This document shows, in pieces, positions 32,291 to 44,342 of a stretch of 64,000 bases of DNA; position 1 is the first letter of the stretch; every line of letters begins with the position of its first letter. The notes beneath the pieces are model-generated. The model saw nothing but the letters and a program-made list of their open reading frames with translations. It was not told the DNA's origin and did not search any database. The position numbers were made by a program, and so were the translations under genes. Source of the DNA: Narthecium ossifragum (lineage: Eukaryota; Streptophyta; Magnoliopsida; Dioscoreales; Nartheciaceae); the NCBI GenBank assembly GCA_963920575.1, contig OY986971.1:15738492-15802491 (forward strand), given 5' to 3'.

Positions 32291-33531
32291 CACCCCCCAA
32301 CCAGCTTATTGCTAGTCTCTAGCAATTCAAAGCGCATAGAATATAATTAAGCACACTAACGGTTCAAGGATGTAGACATGCATGATAAAAATTCTACCTT
32401 ATCAAGTCGATAGTGTTTTATACAGTACAGAGCATGGGAACTTCTTATACTCATACACATACTACCAACACATGAAATCAACTTCTATACATCAAAACAT
32501 GCTAATCACCATCCAGAAGAACACATGTGACGTGACAAATAAATGTTACGTGCAGAAGCAACTTCTACCCACCATTAGTCCAAACACACTACTATCTTCA
32601 TGACCAATCATCCAACCCTCGCACTTTAAGTACAGCATGCTCTTTCTCTATTTTTTCCTTTTCAACTATCAGACACTTTGCCTTTTTACGCGAGCACTCT
32701 CCGCTTCTTGAGGCGCAGAGACCCGGTTACTTAGCAAAACACTTAGTAGTTTTTTTTTCGCTATAAGTGGTTCTACCTTTTTACGCGAGCTCCCCGCTTC
32801 CTGAGGCAAGAACACCCGGTTACTCAGTAGATCACTTAATAGTTGTTTAGGCACAGCTTTATCAAGCTCCAGAACTTTTTCTTCTTTTTTTTTTTTTTTT
32901 TTTTTGCATGCAATACTCAACACTAGCTAATGCTGAAACCATGGTCTAGATTGACAATAGCATGCTCGTTCCTCTGGTGAGTATAATCGCCACTGCACAT
33001 AAAGTGTTCGTGTGTGGATCACATGATGTTATACTTTCAGGTTATCACGCATGCAATCAATGTATTGGTCAATCCATATGAAAGCAACATATAGAATAAG
33101 CATAAAAATTTCAGCTCATGTACAATTTCTACTAATATAATCAAGTCAACACTGTTAAACTCAATAAGGTAGCATGCACAAGGTCATGCATGCCTACACC
33201 CCCCAACCTGAAATTCACATTGTCCTCAATGTGTGCTAATCATGTAAATAACCAGAAGGGTGTTGGCTGAATTTTCATATATGACAGAAATAAAAATAGG
33301 AAATCGAAATAAGAGCGAGGCCACCTGACAGGATATCGATTATCTCCTCAAGGCTCCTTATGGTGGTCGAATTTCTCATCTCCAGAATAGTGGTCGAATT
33401 CCTCAAGCAAGGCAAACGGTGGTCCAACATCCTAAGAAATAAGAGAGCAAACAAAAACAAATAAAAACAAAAGCAAACAAACTAAAACAAACTAACCTAA
33501 TCAAAAAGGGAAATGATAGATAGGAGAAAGA
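32291..33531 (-). other. Non-coding 3' region of element 3 with both hairpin/polypurine modules
   Basis: Module 1: CACATTG (33216-33222) pairs with CAATGTG (33227-33233), followed on the minus strand by the G-run complementary to 33199-33204. Module 2: ATTGCTAG (32308-32315) pairs with CTAGCAAT (32319-32326), then the purine tract at 32291-32302 touching the LTR. Between them is the motif pair (32681-32732 and 32776-32825, containing TTTTTACGCGAGC and CCCGGTTAC). There is no env-like frame. Confidence 0.8.
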
Positions 33532-34092
33532 TCATCCCTCGTAGACAGGGTCTACAAGAGAAACGGTGTGCTCCTCAGGGTCCGCTTTCTCTGGAATCTG
33601 TTTCAAACGCTGTCCATTAACCGTAAATAATCTCCCATCCTTTGGGTCTTCAACTTCCACAGCCCCATTCTCAAATATTCTGCTAATGGTGAAGGGGCCT
33701 GTCCAGCGTGATCTCAGCTTCCCAGGATGAAGATGCAGTCGTGCGTCATACAGATAAGCTTGCTGTCCGACTTGAAACGTCTTCCGCAAGATCTTCTTGT
33801 CATGATAGGCCTTTGTCTTTGCCTTGAAAATCCTAGAACTCTCATAAGCATCGTTCCTGAGTTCCTCTAGCTCAGACAGCTGGAGTTTTTGTTCCTGACC
33901 TGCAGCATCCAAAGTAAGATTTAGTGACTTAATAGCCCAATATGCCTTATGTTCTAATTCAACTGGAAGATGACATGGTTTTCCATAAACAAGGCGAAAC
34001 GGCGACATCCCCAAGGTAGTCTTGTAGGCAGTGCGATATGCCCACAACGCGTCTGATAGCCTCAAGGACCAGTCCTTTCGGTTGGGGCTCAC
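33532..34092 (-). pseudogene. pol: Element 3 integrase C-terminal part (shifted frame)
   Basis: The 186-codon minus-strand frame begins [20 protein letters not shown] and runs through [56 protein letters not shown] and ends VDPVYEG at 33532. It is the direct continuation of the integrase in the next entry. Extra T residues in the CTTTTTATC run near 34110 (CTTTATC in element 4-) cause the break. This domain binds DNA and completes integration. Confidence 0.9.
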
Positions 34093-37000
34093 TGTCTTCT
34101 CCAGGATTTGCTTTTTATCTCTCTATTGGCTAATTCAGCTTGGCCATTCGTCTGTGGATGATAAGCAGTGGAAATCTTATGTGTAACTCCATACCTGCGC
34201 ATCAAAGCCTCAAAAGAGCGGTTACAAAAATGGGATCCTTGGTCACTAATAATGACCCTAGGAGTACCAAATCTAGACAAAACATGCTCTTTAAGAAACT
34301 TGATGACAGTGGAATGATCATTATTCCTACATGCAATAGCCTCCACCCACTTAGACACGTATTCCACAGCCAACAATATATATAAATAGCCAAAAGAAGA
34401 AGGGAAGGGTCCCATAAAGTCTATACCCCAACAATAAAAAATCTCGACAGCTTGAATTGGGTTCAAAGGCGTCATATGTCTCCTAGATAAAGCTCCAAGT
34501 ATTAGGCATCTATCACAGGATTTGCAGAAAATATTAACGTCACGAAACATAGTAGGCCAGTAAAAACCACATTGAAGAATTTTAGCAGCAGTCTTTTTCA
34601 TCGAAAAATGGCCTCCACATGCATGAGAGTGACAGAATGTAATGATGCTTTCGATTTCATAATCAGGGACACACCTGCGCATAATCTGGTCAGGACAATA
34701 CTTAAACAGACAAGGATCATCCCAACAAAATTTCTTTACCTCAACAAAGAATCTACGCTTATCCTGCGCACTCAAAAATGAAGGGATCTCACCTGTCGCT
34801 AAGTAATTAACAATGTACGCATACCCGGGCAGTCTTGCAACTGAAAAGAGTTGCTCATCAGGGAAGTCATCCATGATTGGTGGCTCATCTTCCGCTACTT
34901 CCACCATCAGCCTTGATAGGTGATCAGCAACAACGTTCTCCACGCCCTTTTTATCTTTGATGGAGATATCGAATTCCTGTAAGATTAATATCCAATGAAT
35001 TAGGCGCGCTTTAGCATCCTTCTTGGTGAGAAGGTACTTAAGTGCGGCATGATCAGTGAAAATAGTAATGGGAGAACCAATCAAATAAGCACGAAACTTG
35101 TCTAATGCAAAGACTATAGCCAATAGTTCTTTCTCAGTGGTAGAATAATTCATCTGTGCATTATTCAAGGTTCGACTAGCATAATGAATAACATGAGGTT
35201 TACCATCTTTTCGCTGTCCTAAAACAGCTCCCACAGCAAAATCACTTGCATCACACATCAATTCAAAAGGAAGGCTCCAATCGGGTGGTTGCACAATAGG
35301 TGCGGAAGTCAATTTATCAATCAAGGCTTGAAAAGCCTTCTGACAATCAATAGTCCACTCAAAAGGGGTATCCTTTATCAACAGATTACATAAAGGACGA
35401 GCAATGGCAGAAAATTTTTGAATGAATCTCCTGTAAAAACCAGCTTGCCCTAGAAAGGATCTAACATCTTTAATGGTCTTTGGCACAGGAAGATTTGAGA
35501 TGAGATCGATTTTTGATCGATCTACCTCAATGCCTTTGGAAGAGACAATATGGCCCAACACAATGCCTGAGGGCACCATGAAGTGACACTTTTCCCAATT
35601 AAGCACAAGGTTCTTCTCCTCACACCTGCTCAAGACTCTCTTTAAGTTTTGCAAGCATGCATCAAAAGTATTACCAAATACAGTCAAGTCATCCATATAT
35701 ACTTCCATACATTCCTCGATCATATCAGCAAACATACTCATCATACAACGCTGAAAAGTAGCAGGAGCATTACATAATCCAAATGGCATTCTACGGAAAG
35801 CATAAGTACCAAAAGGACATGTAAAAGTAGTTTTTTCCTGATCCTCTGAAGCAATCTGAATCTGATAATATCCAGAATAACCGTCGAGAAAACAATAAAA
35901 AGGATGTCCAGCTACTCTTTCTAAAATCTGATCTAGAAAAGGCAGTGGAAAATGATCCTTACGGGTGGCAGCATTCAATTTTCTATAATCTATGCACATA
36001 CGCCATCCTGTCACTAATTTTGTGGGGACAAAGTCTCCACTTTCATTTTTAACAACAGTGACACCAGATTTTTTAGGCACAACCTGTGTAGAGCTCACCC
36101 ATTTGCTATCAGCAATGGAGTAGATAATCCCTGCATCTAATAATTTCAACACTTCAGTTTTTACTACCTCTTTCATTGTAGGGTTCAACCTACGCTGAGG
36201 ATCCCTGCGAGGTACAACCCCTTGTTCGAGATTAATCATATGGGAACATATCAAGGGACTAATACCTTTCAGATCTGCTATACTCCATCCAATAGCTGAT
36301 TTATGCTCATTCAAAATGCTAAGTAATTGCTCACCTTGCTCTGCAGTTAATGCCGAAGAAATAATCACTGGGTATGTATCACCTGGACCAAGATAGGCGT
36401 GCTTTAAACCTTGAGGAAGCGGCTTCAGGTCCAGTTTGGGCGGCTCTATTGATGATGGTGTTGGTGGCTGTCCTCTTTCTGGCAGTTCTTCAAACTTTGG
36501 ATTCCATGGACATGCAAAGGAACAATGTTCCAAATTTTTACACATACCATCAACATCAACATTTTCATCCAAATCTAATTCAAGAGAATTAATTTCAGAT
36601 GTAGCAAACTCCTCTTCAGTGAGCAGATCAATCTGGTAAGTCTGCTGGCATTCATCATCCTCATCAGGCTGCTTAGCAACATTAAAAACATTGATTTCTA
36701 AAGTCATATTCCCAAAAGTTAACTTCATTAAGCCATTCCTGCAATTAATTATAGCATTAGCAGTAGCAAGAAACGGTCTACCTAAGATAATGGGAATCCT
36801 AGAATCAGCAGTTACTATAGCCTGAGTATCCAAGACTAAGAAATCAACAGGATAATAAAATTTATCTATTTGAACAAGCACATCCTCAACTACTCCTCGT
36901 GGAGTTTTCGTGGATCTATCTGCTAATTGCAAAATCACAGATGTCGACTTAATCTGTCCCAAACCAAGTTGCAAGTAAACAGAATATGGCATCAAATTAA

Positions 37001-38534
37001 CACTCGCACCAAGATCTAATAAAGCTTGTCCTACTTCATGCTCTCCAATGAAACACGATACAGTAGGACAGCCAGGATCCTTATATTTAGGAGGAATCCT
37101 GTGCTGAAGCAATGCACTAACCTGCTCTATTAAAAATGCAGTTTTCTTTACATGATGTCGTCTCTTCATAGTGCATAAATCTTTAATCACTTTAGCATAT
37201 GTAGGAATTTGCTTAATAACATGCAAAAGAGGAAGGTTTACCTTAACCTGCCGAAGATGCTCCAAAATCTCGCTGTTGGGCTCCATAGTAAATTTAGTGG
37301 ATTTCAATGCCTGAGGGAAAGGGACACGTACCTGAAAGTCACCTGGTGTAGGGCCATCTGAATGATCGGTCTCTACATGGTCCTCCTCAATTCGGTCCTC
37401 TTCTTCAATAGCAATAGGAGATTCGGTGGCCTCTTGGGAAGGGCTTTTTGTTGTTTTCCCGCTTCCTGTAGTTATGGCATTCATCTCCTTCACATTATTT
37501 TGCTCAACACTAGATACCTGCGTTTGTTGTGGTTGAGCTGGGAACTTCCCTCGTTCATGCACGCTCAAAGAGTTGATCAACTTTGTGATCTGGCTCTTGA
37601 TCTCTTGAATATCCTCCTTCCTTTCCTTAGATTCCTGCACAATCATAGATTTTAGTTCCTGTAAATTATCATTAAATGTAGGCCTAGGAAAACCAGATGT
37701 ATTATAAGGAGGGTTAGAAAAAGGCTTATTAGGTGGCGGTTGATGATGCTCGTTGCTCTGTGGAGCGTTCGACTTCCAGCTGAAGTTTGGATGCTCTCGC
37801 CATCCTGGATTATACGTCTCTGAATAGGGAGTGTACGGCCTCCTGAATCCGCCTACAGCGTTACAATGCTCGTCGTACACACTTCTCATCTCAGCATAGG
37901 TGGGGCAATCATCAATCTGGTGGTCCGCGCCTTGACAGATCGCACATGGTCCAGCCGGCCTTGTAGGTTCATTGTATGGAGAGGTTCGGGCTGCCATCAT
38001 ATCTTTGGTCTTTAATAGCTCCAGCTCCCTTGTTAGACTCTCCACTTTTGCCTTGAGTGCATCCTCCTCCCGCAGCTGATAAATTCCTCCACCTTGTTGC
38101 TGCGGTGGTGGTCTGGCCCTGTTTGTACTTTCTGTTGCATTCGGTCCAGTCCATGTATGAGCTTTCTCAGCAAGCTCTGTCAAATACTCAATAGCTGCGT
38201 CAGGATCTTTTTGCAAAAATTCACCATTGTATCTTGTTTCAAGAATTTGACGTTCATGCTCAGTTAATCCATAATAAAAATAGCTAACTAAACGCCAATT
38301 AGGATAACCATGTTGAGGGCATGAAACTATTAAGCTTGTAAATCGTTGCCATGCATCACATAATGTCTCATCATTCTTTTGTGCAAAGGATGAAATCTTT
38401 GTTTTCAATGCGTTACTCATATAAGTAGAAAGATACTCATTAACAGAAACATGACTCGTTCTATTCTCCAAGCTCAATTCGTATATACTTTTCTTACGAA
38501 CTGTTGTTTTTGACATTCCATCTTTCGACTTCAT
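34093..38534 (-). pseudogene. pol: Element 3 gag-pol polyprotein, nearly continuous
   Basis: The open frame extends to 38549, but the first ATG is at 38532-38534. Numbering residues from 38549: shortened capsid with DETLCDAWQRFTSLI, zinc knuckle CAICQGADHQIDDC (about 202), protease ALLDLGASVNLMPY (about 510), transcriptase CIDYRKLNAATRKDHFPLPF with VYMDDLTVFG (about 951), RNase [16 protein letters not shown] and FTDHAALKYL (about 1098-1160). Integrase has zinc finger HSHACGGHF ... CKSCDRC (about 1309), Asp in GIDFMGPF, Asp in IISDQGSHF and Glu in NGQAELAN (D-x35-E). All catalytic residues I can check are present. The frame ends at 34089 after a small insertion. Without the capsid N-terminus it probably relied on gag from a relative. 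Confidence 0.92.
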
Positions 38535-38571
38535 AGAACATGATCTCAAATAGTATTGATATATTTCATTT

Positions 38572-38589
38572 TCCCCGGCAACGGCGCCA
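38572..38589 (-). promoter_or_regulatory. tRNA-Asp primer binding site of element 3
   Basis: On the minus strand TGGCGCCGTTGCCGGGGA lies 5 bp after the 5' LTR end. It is the complement of the tRNA-Asp 3' end, the usual primer of Athila-lineage elements. Confidence 0.93.
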
Positions 38590-38594
38590 ATTTT

Positions 38595-40322
38595 TGATGT
38601 CGCTCAAATGTGTCACGCACAGCGGTCGAGGTGCAGTACACCATAAGAGAGGTCGAATCCCACAGAGAGACAAGCAGGAAAGATCCAGAAATACAAATAA
38701 CAATGAATTGAAAACAATGAAGAAAGCTAACTAAATTAAATTAGATCAAATGATTAATGATAATGTAATGTTAACTAAAGATATCAGGCTTTTGATAAGG
38801 CTAGGCTTCAGGAATCACTTCACTCGGATTTAGGCTCTTCTCTTCTCAATGGTCCATATAATACTCAGTTAAGGGATTCACATCCCAATCGCCTTAACCG
38901 GAAGATATAGAATTATGAATCTGATCAAATATAAATGTCTCTTCCTATGATTGGTTCTTCCTTTTTATAGTTCTAACTTCATCCAACCAAACCTAAGAAT
39001 ACACGATACCGGCTGTCACTACAGGCAACGCGCAGCAAAAGTTCATCAGGACAAAGCCCTAACTCTAACCGGATCTCTAAGAATACACAATACCAACTCT
39101 CACAATCGGCAATGCATAGCAAAAATCTCACGGGATAGAGCCCCAACCTTGTCTTACCATATCCCTAAGAATACACAATACCAGCTGTCACTACGGGCAA
39201 TGCATAGCAAAGGTCTCGCAAAACTCGGTAGGAGAATCAAAAGAGATAACTATGGGATCACAATATCATAAAAGAAGCATGACTGGATTTATAATAATGT
39301 TTAACCACAAAGCAATCTGTGAAGATCCAATACATAAGAAGAGTTTAACAATAAAAATTAAAAACTATGAACCATTGTTGGAGAAGAAACCCTAGTCCTC
39401 ACTAGATCATCCGTCTGCCATGCCTGTGGATTACTCGGCCATGGATGGAGATTCCTTCATCTTCTTCCTCTTGAAAAAGTCCTGAAAAGAGCCTCCAAAA
39501 ACGTCCAAGAAGTCCCCTTTGATTAGCCCTAAGTTTCCTATTTATAGGGTCCAAGAATTAGTAAACTCGGATTAATCAAAACCGTTGATTTTCGTCACTG
39601 GGCAAGTCCGATCGATCCTTCTCGGGATGTTGGATCGATCGGTCTCTTGAAATCTCCAATCTTCTAACTTCGCCCGTGTCCGATCGATGGACGGATCAAT
39701 CGAACTCTGCTCCTCTAAAAAGCATACGTTCTGTCACCCTTTAATTCCCAAGTCCGATCGATCGGATTATGAATGTTGGATCGATTGGTTTAGTAAAAAT
39801 CCGCTGGTTTTGACTTTTTCCGAGTCCGATCGATCGGACCATTGTTGTCGGATCGATCGGACCCTATAGGAGCGAAGGAGGGATCGATCGGACCATGTTC
39901 AGCCAAAAAATGCATCATCTGTCACGATTCTGTGAGGTCCGATCGATCGGCGGATCGCTCGGACTTCCAGCTTATTTTCCTTTCTGCCATTCAGACTGCG
40001 CATCGGTACTGAAATTGCCGTAACTTCCTCTAGGAAACTCAGAATCACGAACCGTAAAATTCCTCAGAATCTAGACTTCAAGAGCTTTCCAACCATATAT
40101 GGTACATCATCTGGTTCTTCATGAGCAGGTACAGATTAATTGTTGAAGTTGATCCATATACTCTTTTCAGCTTCTTTTAGCTCCAATTTCCTGCATTTTC
40201 CAAACAACTATGTGAAGCATATAAAAGTATAAAAATAGTGCTAAAGAAGTTGATTAAGGGTTAAGATATAGCAATTGAGATGGTTTTAAGGTTGTTCAGA
40301 GTGCAGTTTCATGCACTCATCA
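38595..40322 (-). repeat. 5' LTR of element 3
   Basis: 1728 bp, TGATGAGTGC ... GCGACATCA on the minus strand. The TATA box TATAAATA is at 39539-39546. The palindrome array lies 60-415 bp upstream of it (39605-39960), with units such as AGTCCGATCGATCGGA and GTCGGATCGATCGGAC. Element 4- and 4+ LTRs are related but use different flanks around the same core. Confidence 0.95.
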
Positions 40323-40327
40323 CCCGG

Positions 40328-40360
40328 CCCGGTTGGGCTTTCGCGGGTCGGGGCGCGACA
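40328..40360 (+). repeat. 3' LTR of chromovirus B, last part
   Basis: The 33 bp ending GGGGCGCGACA complete the LTR interrupted at 30562. GGAGA at 40361-40365 is the right target duplication of chromovirus B. Confidence 0.9.
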
Positions 40361-40604
40361 GGAGATCCTTCGCGAGTTCCACCACTCTTGTTTCGCTGTT
40401 CACCCCGAGAGCACAAAGATGTACCACGATCTATGCCGACTGTTTTGGTGATGCGAGATGAAGAGGTTAGTAGCAGAGTTCATTTCCAGATGCCTCACCT
40501 GTCAGAAGGTGAAGGCAGAACACAGACGAAGACCAGGTTTGCTGCAACCAATTTCAGTACCAGAGTGGAAGTGGGAACATATAACGATGGTCTTCGTCAC
40601 CGGG
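40361..40604 (+). pseudogene. pol: Chromovirus A fragment 3: integrase zinc-binding domain
   Basis: Translation gives LREFHHSCFAVHPESTKMYH, a TGA at about 40450, then [19 protein letters not shown] and WKWEHITMVFVTG. The HHCC zinc ligands are recognisable. At the first catalytic position the family sequence TMDFVTG reads TMVFVTG, an Asp to Val change. The fragment is cut by the element 4- LTR at 40605. About 170 codons of integrase core are missing before the scaffold resumes at 57136. Confidence 0.88.
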
Positions 40605-41689
40605 TGATGTCGCTCAAATGTGTCACGCACAGCGGTCGCGGTGTAGTACAGCGTAAGAGAGGTCGAACCTACAAAGAGACAAGCAGAAAATATCCAAAAC
40701 GTAAATAACAATGAATTGAAGACAAACAAAAACTTAAGAATTAACTAAATTAGATCAAAGGATTTAATTATAATGTAAGGTTAACTAAAGATATCAAGAT
40801 TTTGATAAGGTTAGGCATCGGGAATCACTTCACTCGGACTTAGGTTTTTCTTCTACCAACGGTTCATTCAATACTCAGTTAAGGGATTCACATCCCAATC
40901 ACCTTAACCGGAAGATATAGAATTATGAATCTAACAAAATATATAAATGTCTCTTTCAACGATTGATTCTTCCTTATTATAGTTCTAACTTTATCCAACC
41001 CAAACCTAAGAATATATGATATCGGCTGTCACTACAGGCAACGTATAGCAAAAGTTCATCTGGACAAAGCCCTAGCTCTATCTTACCAGATCTCTAAGAA
41101 TACACAATACTAACTCTCACAATCGACAATGCATAGCAAAGATTTCACGAGATAAAGTAGGTAAACAATAGATATAATCTTTGAAGATTCAATACATAGA
41201 AAAGAGTTTAACAATAAAGATTAAAACTATGAACCATGATGAAGAAGAAACCCTAATCCTCGCTAGATCTTCCGTCCGCCATGCCCGTGGCTTACCCGGC
41301 CATGGATGGAGATTTCTTCATCTTCTTTCTTGCTTTTCTCCACTCCAAAGCTCTGTAGAAAAAACCCTTGGAACCCTAGAAAGAGTCCTATTTATAGCCT
41401 TAAAGTGTCTCCATCCTCGGATTAGATCTGAGCAGTTAATTTTCTTCACTACCAAGGTAAGATCGATCCTTCTGTCGCGTCCCGGCCCAGAAAACCCATT
41501 CGTAGGGGTGGACAAAAGGCCCATTAACCCGGGTCCGGACCGGCCCGGACCCGGGTTAGGCCTGGAAATCCAGGTCCAAGAGGGCCTAGGGCCGGGTCCG
41601 GGTACCCAAGCCCAAAACCCGGTTGGGCCCGGCCCGGCCCGGGTTTTTTGAGTTTTTTTTAAATTTTTTTATTATATAAGATTATAATA

Positions 41690-42075
41690 TATAAGATTAC
41701 CATTTTGCCCTACATAAACGGTCAACAACGGTTATAATTCGAGGGCAATTTTGACATCCGGTTTTTGAATTTGAATTTTGAATTTAAATCTTTTTCTTTT
41801 TTCTTTTTTTTCTTAAATGACATCTAGAATGACCTCTTTGCCCTCAAATAGAGTTAAAAAAACGGACATTTTTAGGGATAATTTTGTCAAATATTTCCTG
41901 ACATGTTTTCTGTTGTTTAAAGTGTCATATATAATGACCATTTTGCCCTTAATAAATGGCCAAAAACGGTCAAATTATTAGGGCACTTTTGTCATTTTTT
42001 ACTTATATCTAATTTGCCCCCGAAAAGTGGCCATAAACAGCCATATTTCAGGGATAATTTGGGAATTGCTCTTCA
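41690..42075 (+). repeat. Degenerate repeats in the hAT 5' region
   Basis: Four diverged units carry TTTTGCCCT, an AAA(C/T)GG(T/C)CAA core and AGGG(C/A)AATTTTG (about 41701, 41828, 41936 and 42009). A CT-rich leader with two copies of TTCAAGCTCCTAACTTCAA (42174-42193 and 42212-42231) follows before the transposase ATG. Possibly transposase-binding or promoter sequence (inference). Confidence 0.55.
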
Positions 42076-42250
42076 ATGAAGACACTCTATAAAATGAGCT
42101 CACTTCCTTTCATTTGAACCCACAAGATCTCAAAATCTGAAAATCTAAGAGCTCTCTCTCTCTCTCTCCCTCATTCAAGCTCCTAACTTCAAGTCTCTCT
42201 CTCCCTCCCTCTTTCAAGCTCCTAACTTCAACTCTCCAGCTACTCACTAG

Positions 42251-42601
42251 ATGGATTCCTCCCCATCGAGTTTTTCAGCATGGGATCAACCCATCAACCT
42301 TGATGAGGAATCCACGCAAGGAGGAGGGCAATGGGAAGCCGCCTACGCCGCCGCCGCCGCCGCCACCGCCACCACCGCCACCACTCCTTTGACGAAACGG
42401 GCGCAAAAATCACCTGTATGGGACATTTTCGAAAGAATAGAGAAGAAAGAAGACCCAAATGATCCAAAAAAGGTCACTAGCGTCAAAGCTAGATGCTCGA
42501 TCTGCAGGGCTGAGCTCACTGCTCACCATAAAGCAGGTACGGAACATTTAATTCGGCACATTGAAGGCCATCAAAAGACCCAAGGCGGTGGACAGCAATA
42601 A
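42251..42601 (+). pseudogene. hAT transposase N-terminal part with BED zinc finger
   Basis: The ATG at 42251 opens MDSSPSSFSAWDQPINLDEE, followed by an Ala/Thr run from GCC/ACC repeats. A BED-type finger comes next: SPVWDIFERIEKKEDPNDPK, CSICRAELTAHH, HLIRHIEGHQ, with a C-x2-C pair and a spaced His pair. BED fingers of hAT transposases bind the transposon ends. TAA at 42599-42601 ends the frame, but the same frame continues with typical transposase sequence (DIRQSLLSQSSSSG), so the stop is probably a mutation. Confidence 0.88.
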
Positions 42602-44342
42602 GACATCCGACAAAGCTTACTATCACAGTCTTCTTCTTCAGGTTCTCTCTCTACTTTCTCATATGATCCAAACAATGCAAGAATGCAGGTAGTTAGATAT
42701 ATCGTCATGAACAATGAGTCTTTTAGCACCGCCGAGAATATTTTTTTTGGAGAATATGATTAGATCTGGATTTTAGCCGGCATATAAGAAGTTTTCACGG
42801 CGTACTGCACAACGAGATGTGATGAAATGTTTTAAAATCGAAATAAAAAACCTGATTTCTTACTTATCTTCTATCCCGAGCCGGTTTTCTCTTACTTCCG
42901 ATATTTGGACATCTAATCAAACAATCTCTTATGTATGCATTACTATCCATTTTATAGATCAAAACTGGGTTTTACAAAAAAGAATTTTGTCTTTCGTCCC
43001 TCTTGAAGATTGTCATACATGCGAGTTAATTGCCGATACGATTTTGGCCGAACTTACTACTGCTGGGATTAATGAAAATTTTTTTTGCCTAACTTTGGAC
43101 AATGCTAGTTCTAATAATGTTGCTGCAGCTCGACTCAAAGGCAATCTACCTCTTCCCGGTAATGGGGACTATTTACATTGCAGATGTATGTGCCATATAT
43201 TTAATCTTATTGTCCAAACTGCATATGAGCATATCAAAGACAGTATCCAAAAGGTAAGGGATATTGCCTACAGCATTAGAACTTCTGATACAAGATTTAG
43301 AAAATTTTGTTCTATATGCAAGAGGCATGGACTGAAACCTAAAAAGATTCAAATTGATGTAAAAACCAGGTGGAACTCTACCTATTTCATGCTAAATGAT
43401 GCTATAGAGTATAGAATTGCCATGAATGAATATGTTGACTATGCTCTTAGTAGATCATCATCATCTTCTGTTACTTTAGGATTGATTATCGATGATGAAT
43501 GGACTGTAATAGATAATTTACGTGACATGTTCAAAATCTTCTATAATGCAACTATTGGCCTTTCTCCTTCATATACTCCTACTGTAACACTTGGTTGTCT
43601 GCACCTTCACTATATTTTTAAATTTTTTACTAATAATGCCAGTAACTTCTATCTTAGTACCATGATCCAAAGCATGTTTATGAAATTTAATAAGTACTTT
43701 AGACCAATTCCCATGGTTCTTGGTTTCGGCATGCTGATAAGTCCTAACATGAAGGATACAAGTTTGCTAAAATTTTTTGAAGTGATGTACTCTCCAGATG
43801 ATCATGAAATGATGAGCCATCATTCAAGAATTCAGCGAGCTTTTGAAACATTATTTAATGAGTACAATGCTAAGTATGGAACGAGGCCCAATCAACCAAC
43901 ATCTTCATCTCGCTCAAGTCCAAGAAAAGGAAAGGATCCAGTAGGGACGGTCATGGTTAATGACTTATTCTACTCCGGAGCTCCATTAAGATCTGTGACA
44001 TCCGAGCTTCAACAATACTACAATGCTCCCGTAGTTGTTGTTGAGCGCGGCAGTGAATTAGATATTGTGGGATGGTGGAAAATACAAGGATCAGTAGCAT
44101 TTCCTGTTCTATCCATTCTAGCACGAGATATATTAGCCGCTCAGATGTCTACCGTAGCTTCTGAGAGCGCGTTCAGTTTAAGTGGACGTGTGCTTGATGA
44201 TTACAGAAGTAGCTTAGACCCAATGACAGTCAAAGCTTTGATATGCCTCAAGGATTGGTGGGGTGCAGAAATGAGGCTTCAAGATATGCAAGCTGAAGAA
44301 GGGATGATGGAAGAATTTGAAGATTTAGATGTAGAAGCATGA
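42602..44342 (+). pseudogene. hAT transposase catalytic and dimerisation part
   Basis: From 42602 the first frame continues to a stop near 42755. A one-base shift plus a TAG near 42773 (CAG expected) lead into the 507-codon frame 42819-44342. Motifs: LTSDIWTS (first catalytic Asp), LDNASSNN (second Asp), CRCMCHIFNLIVQ (C-x2-H block), DVKTRWNSTYFML and the hAT C-terminal dimerisation domain LDIVGWWKIQGSVAFPVLS ... STVASESAFSLSGRVLDDYR, which holds the catalytic Glu. The catalytic residues survive, but the breaks between 42599 and 42775 make it a probable pseudogene. No GT-AG intron that would remove them is evident. Confidence 0.9.

Larger units (their letters stand above)
30563..40322 (-). 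mobile_element. Element 3: young Athila-lineage element with deleted gag N-terminus
   Basis: Two LTRs of identical length (1728 bp) differ at about 36 sites by eye. Target duplication CCCGG flanks the element. On the minus strand the order is 5' LTR (38595-40322), tRNA-Asp primer site, shortened gag, protease, transcriptase, RNase H, integrase, non-coding 3' region, polypurine tract and 3' LTR (30563-32290). Gag starts only about 40 bp after the primer site and lacks the N-terminal ~190 residues present in elements 2 and 5. Apart from one frameshift in integrase it is almost intact. It inserted into the right LTR of chromovirus B. Confidence 0.95.
20756..40360 (+). mobile_element. Chromovirus B (Tekay/Del-like Ty3/gypsy), interrupted by element 3
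   Basis: Left LTR 20756-23175, tRNA-Met primer site, gag, pol with integrase 3' of RNase H, and right LTR 28194-30562 plus 40328-40360. The right LTR is split by element 3. The target duplication GGAGA flanks the whole (20751-20755 and 40361-40365). Without the insertion it is about 9.84 kb. Long LTRs and a chromodomain-type integrase tail suggest Tekay/Del. It landed in the older relative A. Gag has stops and a frameshift and integrase has a TAG, so the copy is not autonomous now. Confidence 0.92.

Noticed and set aside
42602..42818. Intron joining the two transposase frames of the hAT element
   Set aside because: Transposase-like sequence is readable across the gap after single stops and one shift, so mutation explains it better than splicing.
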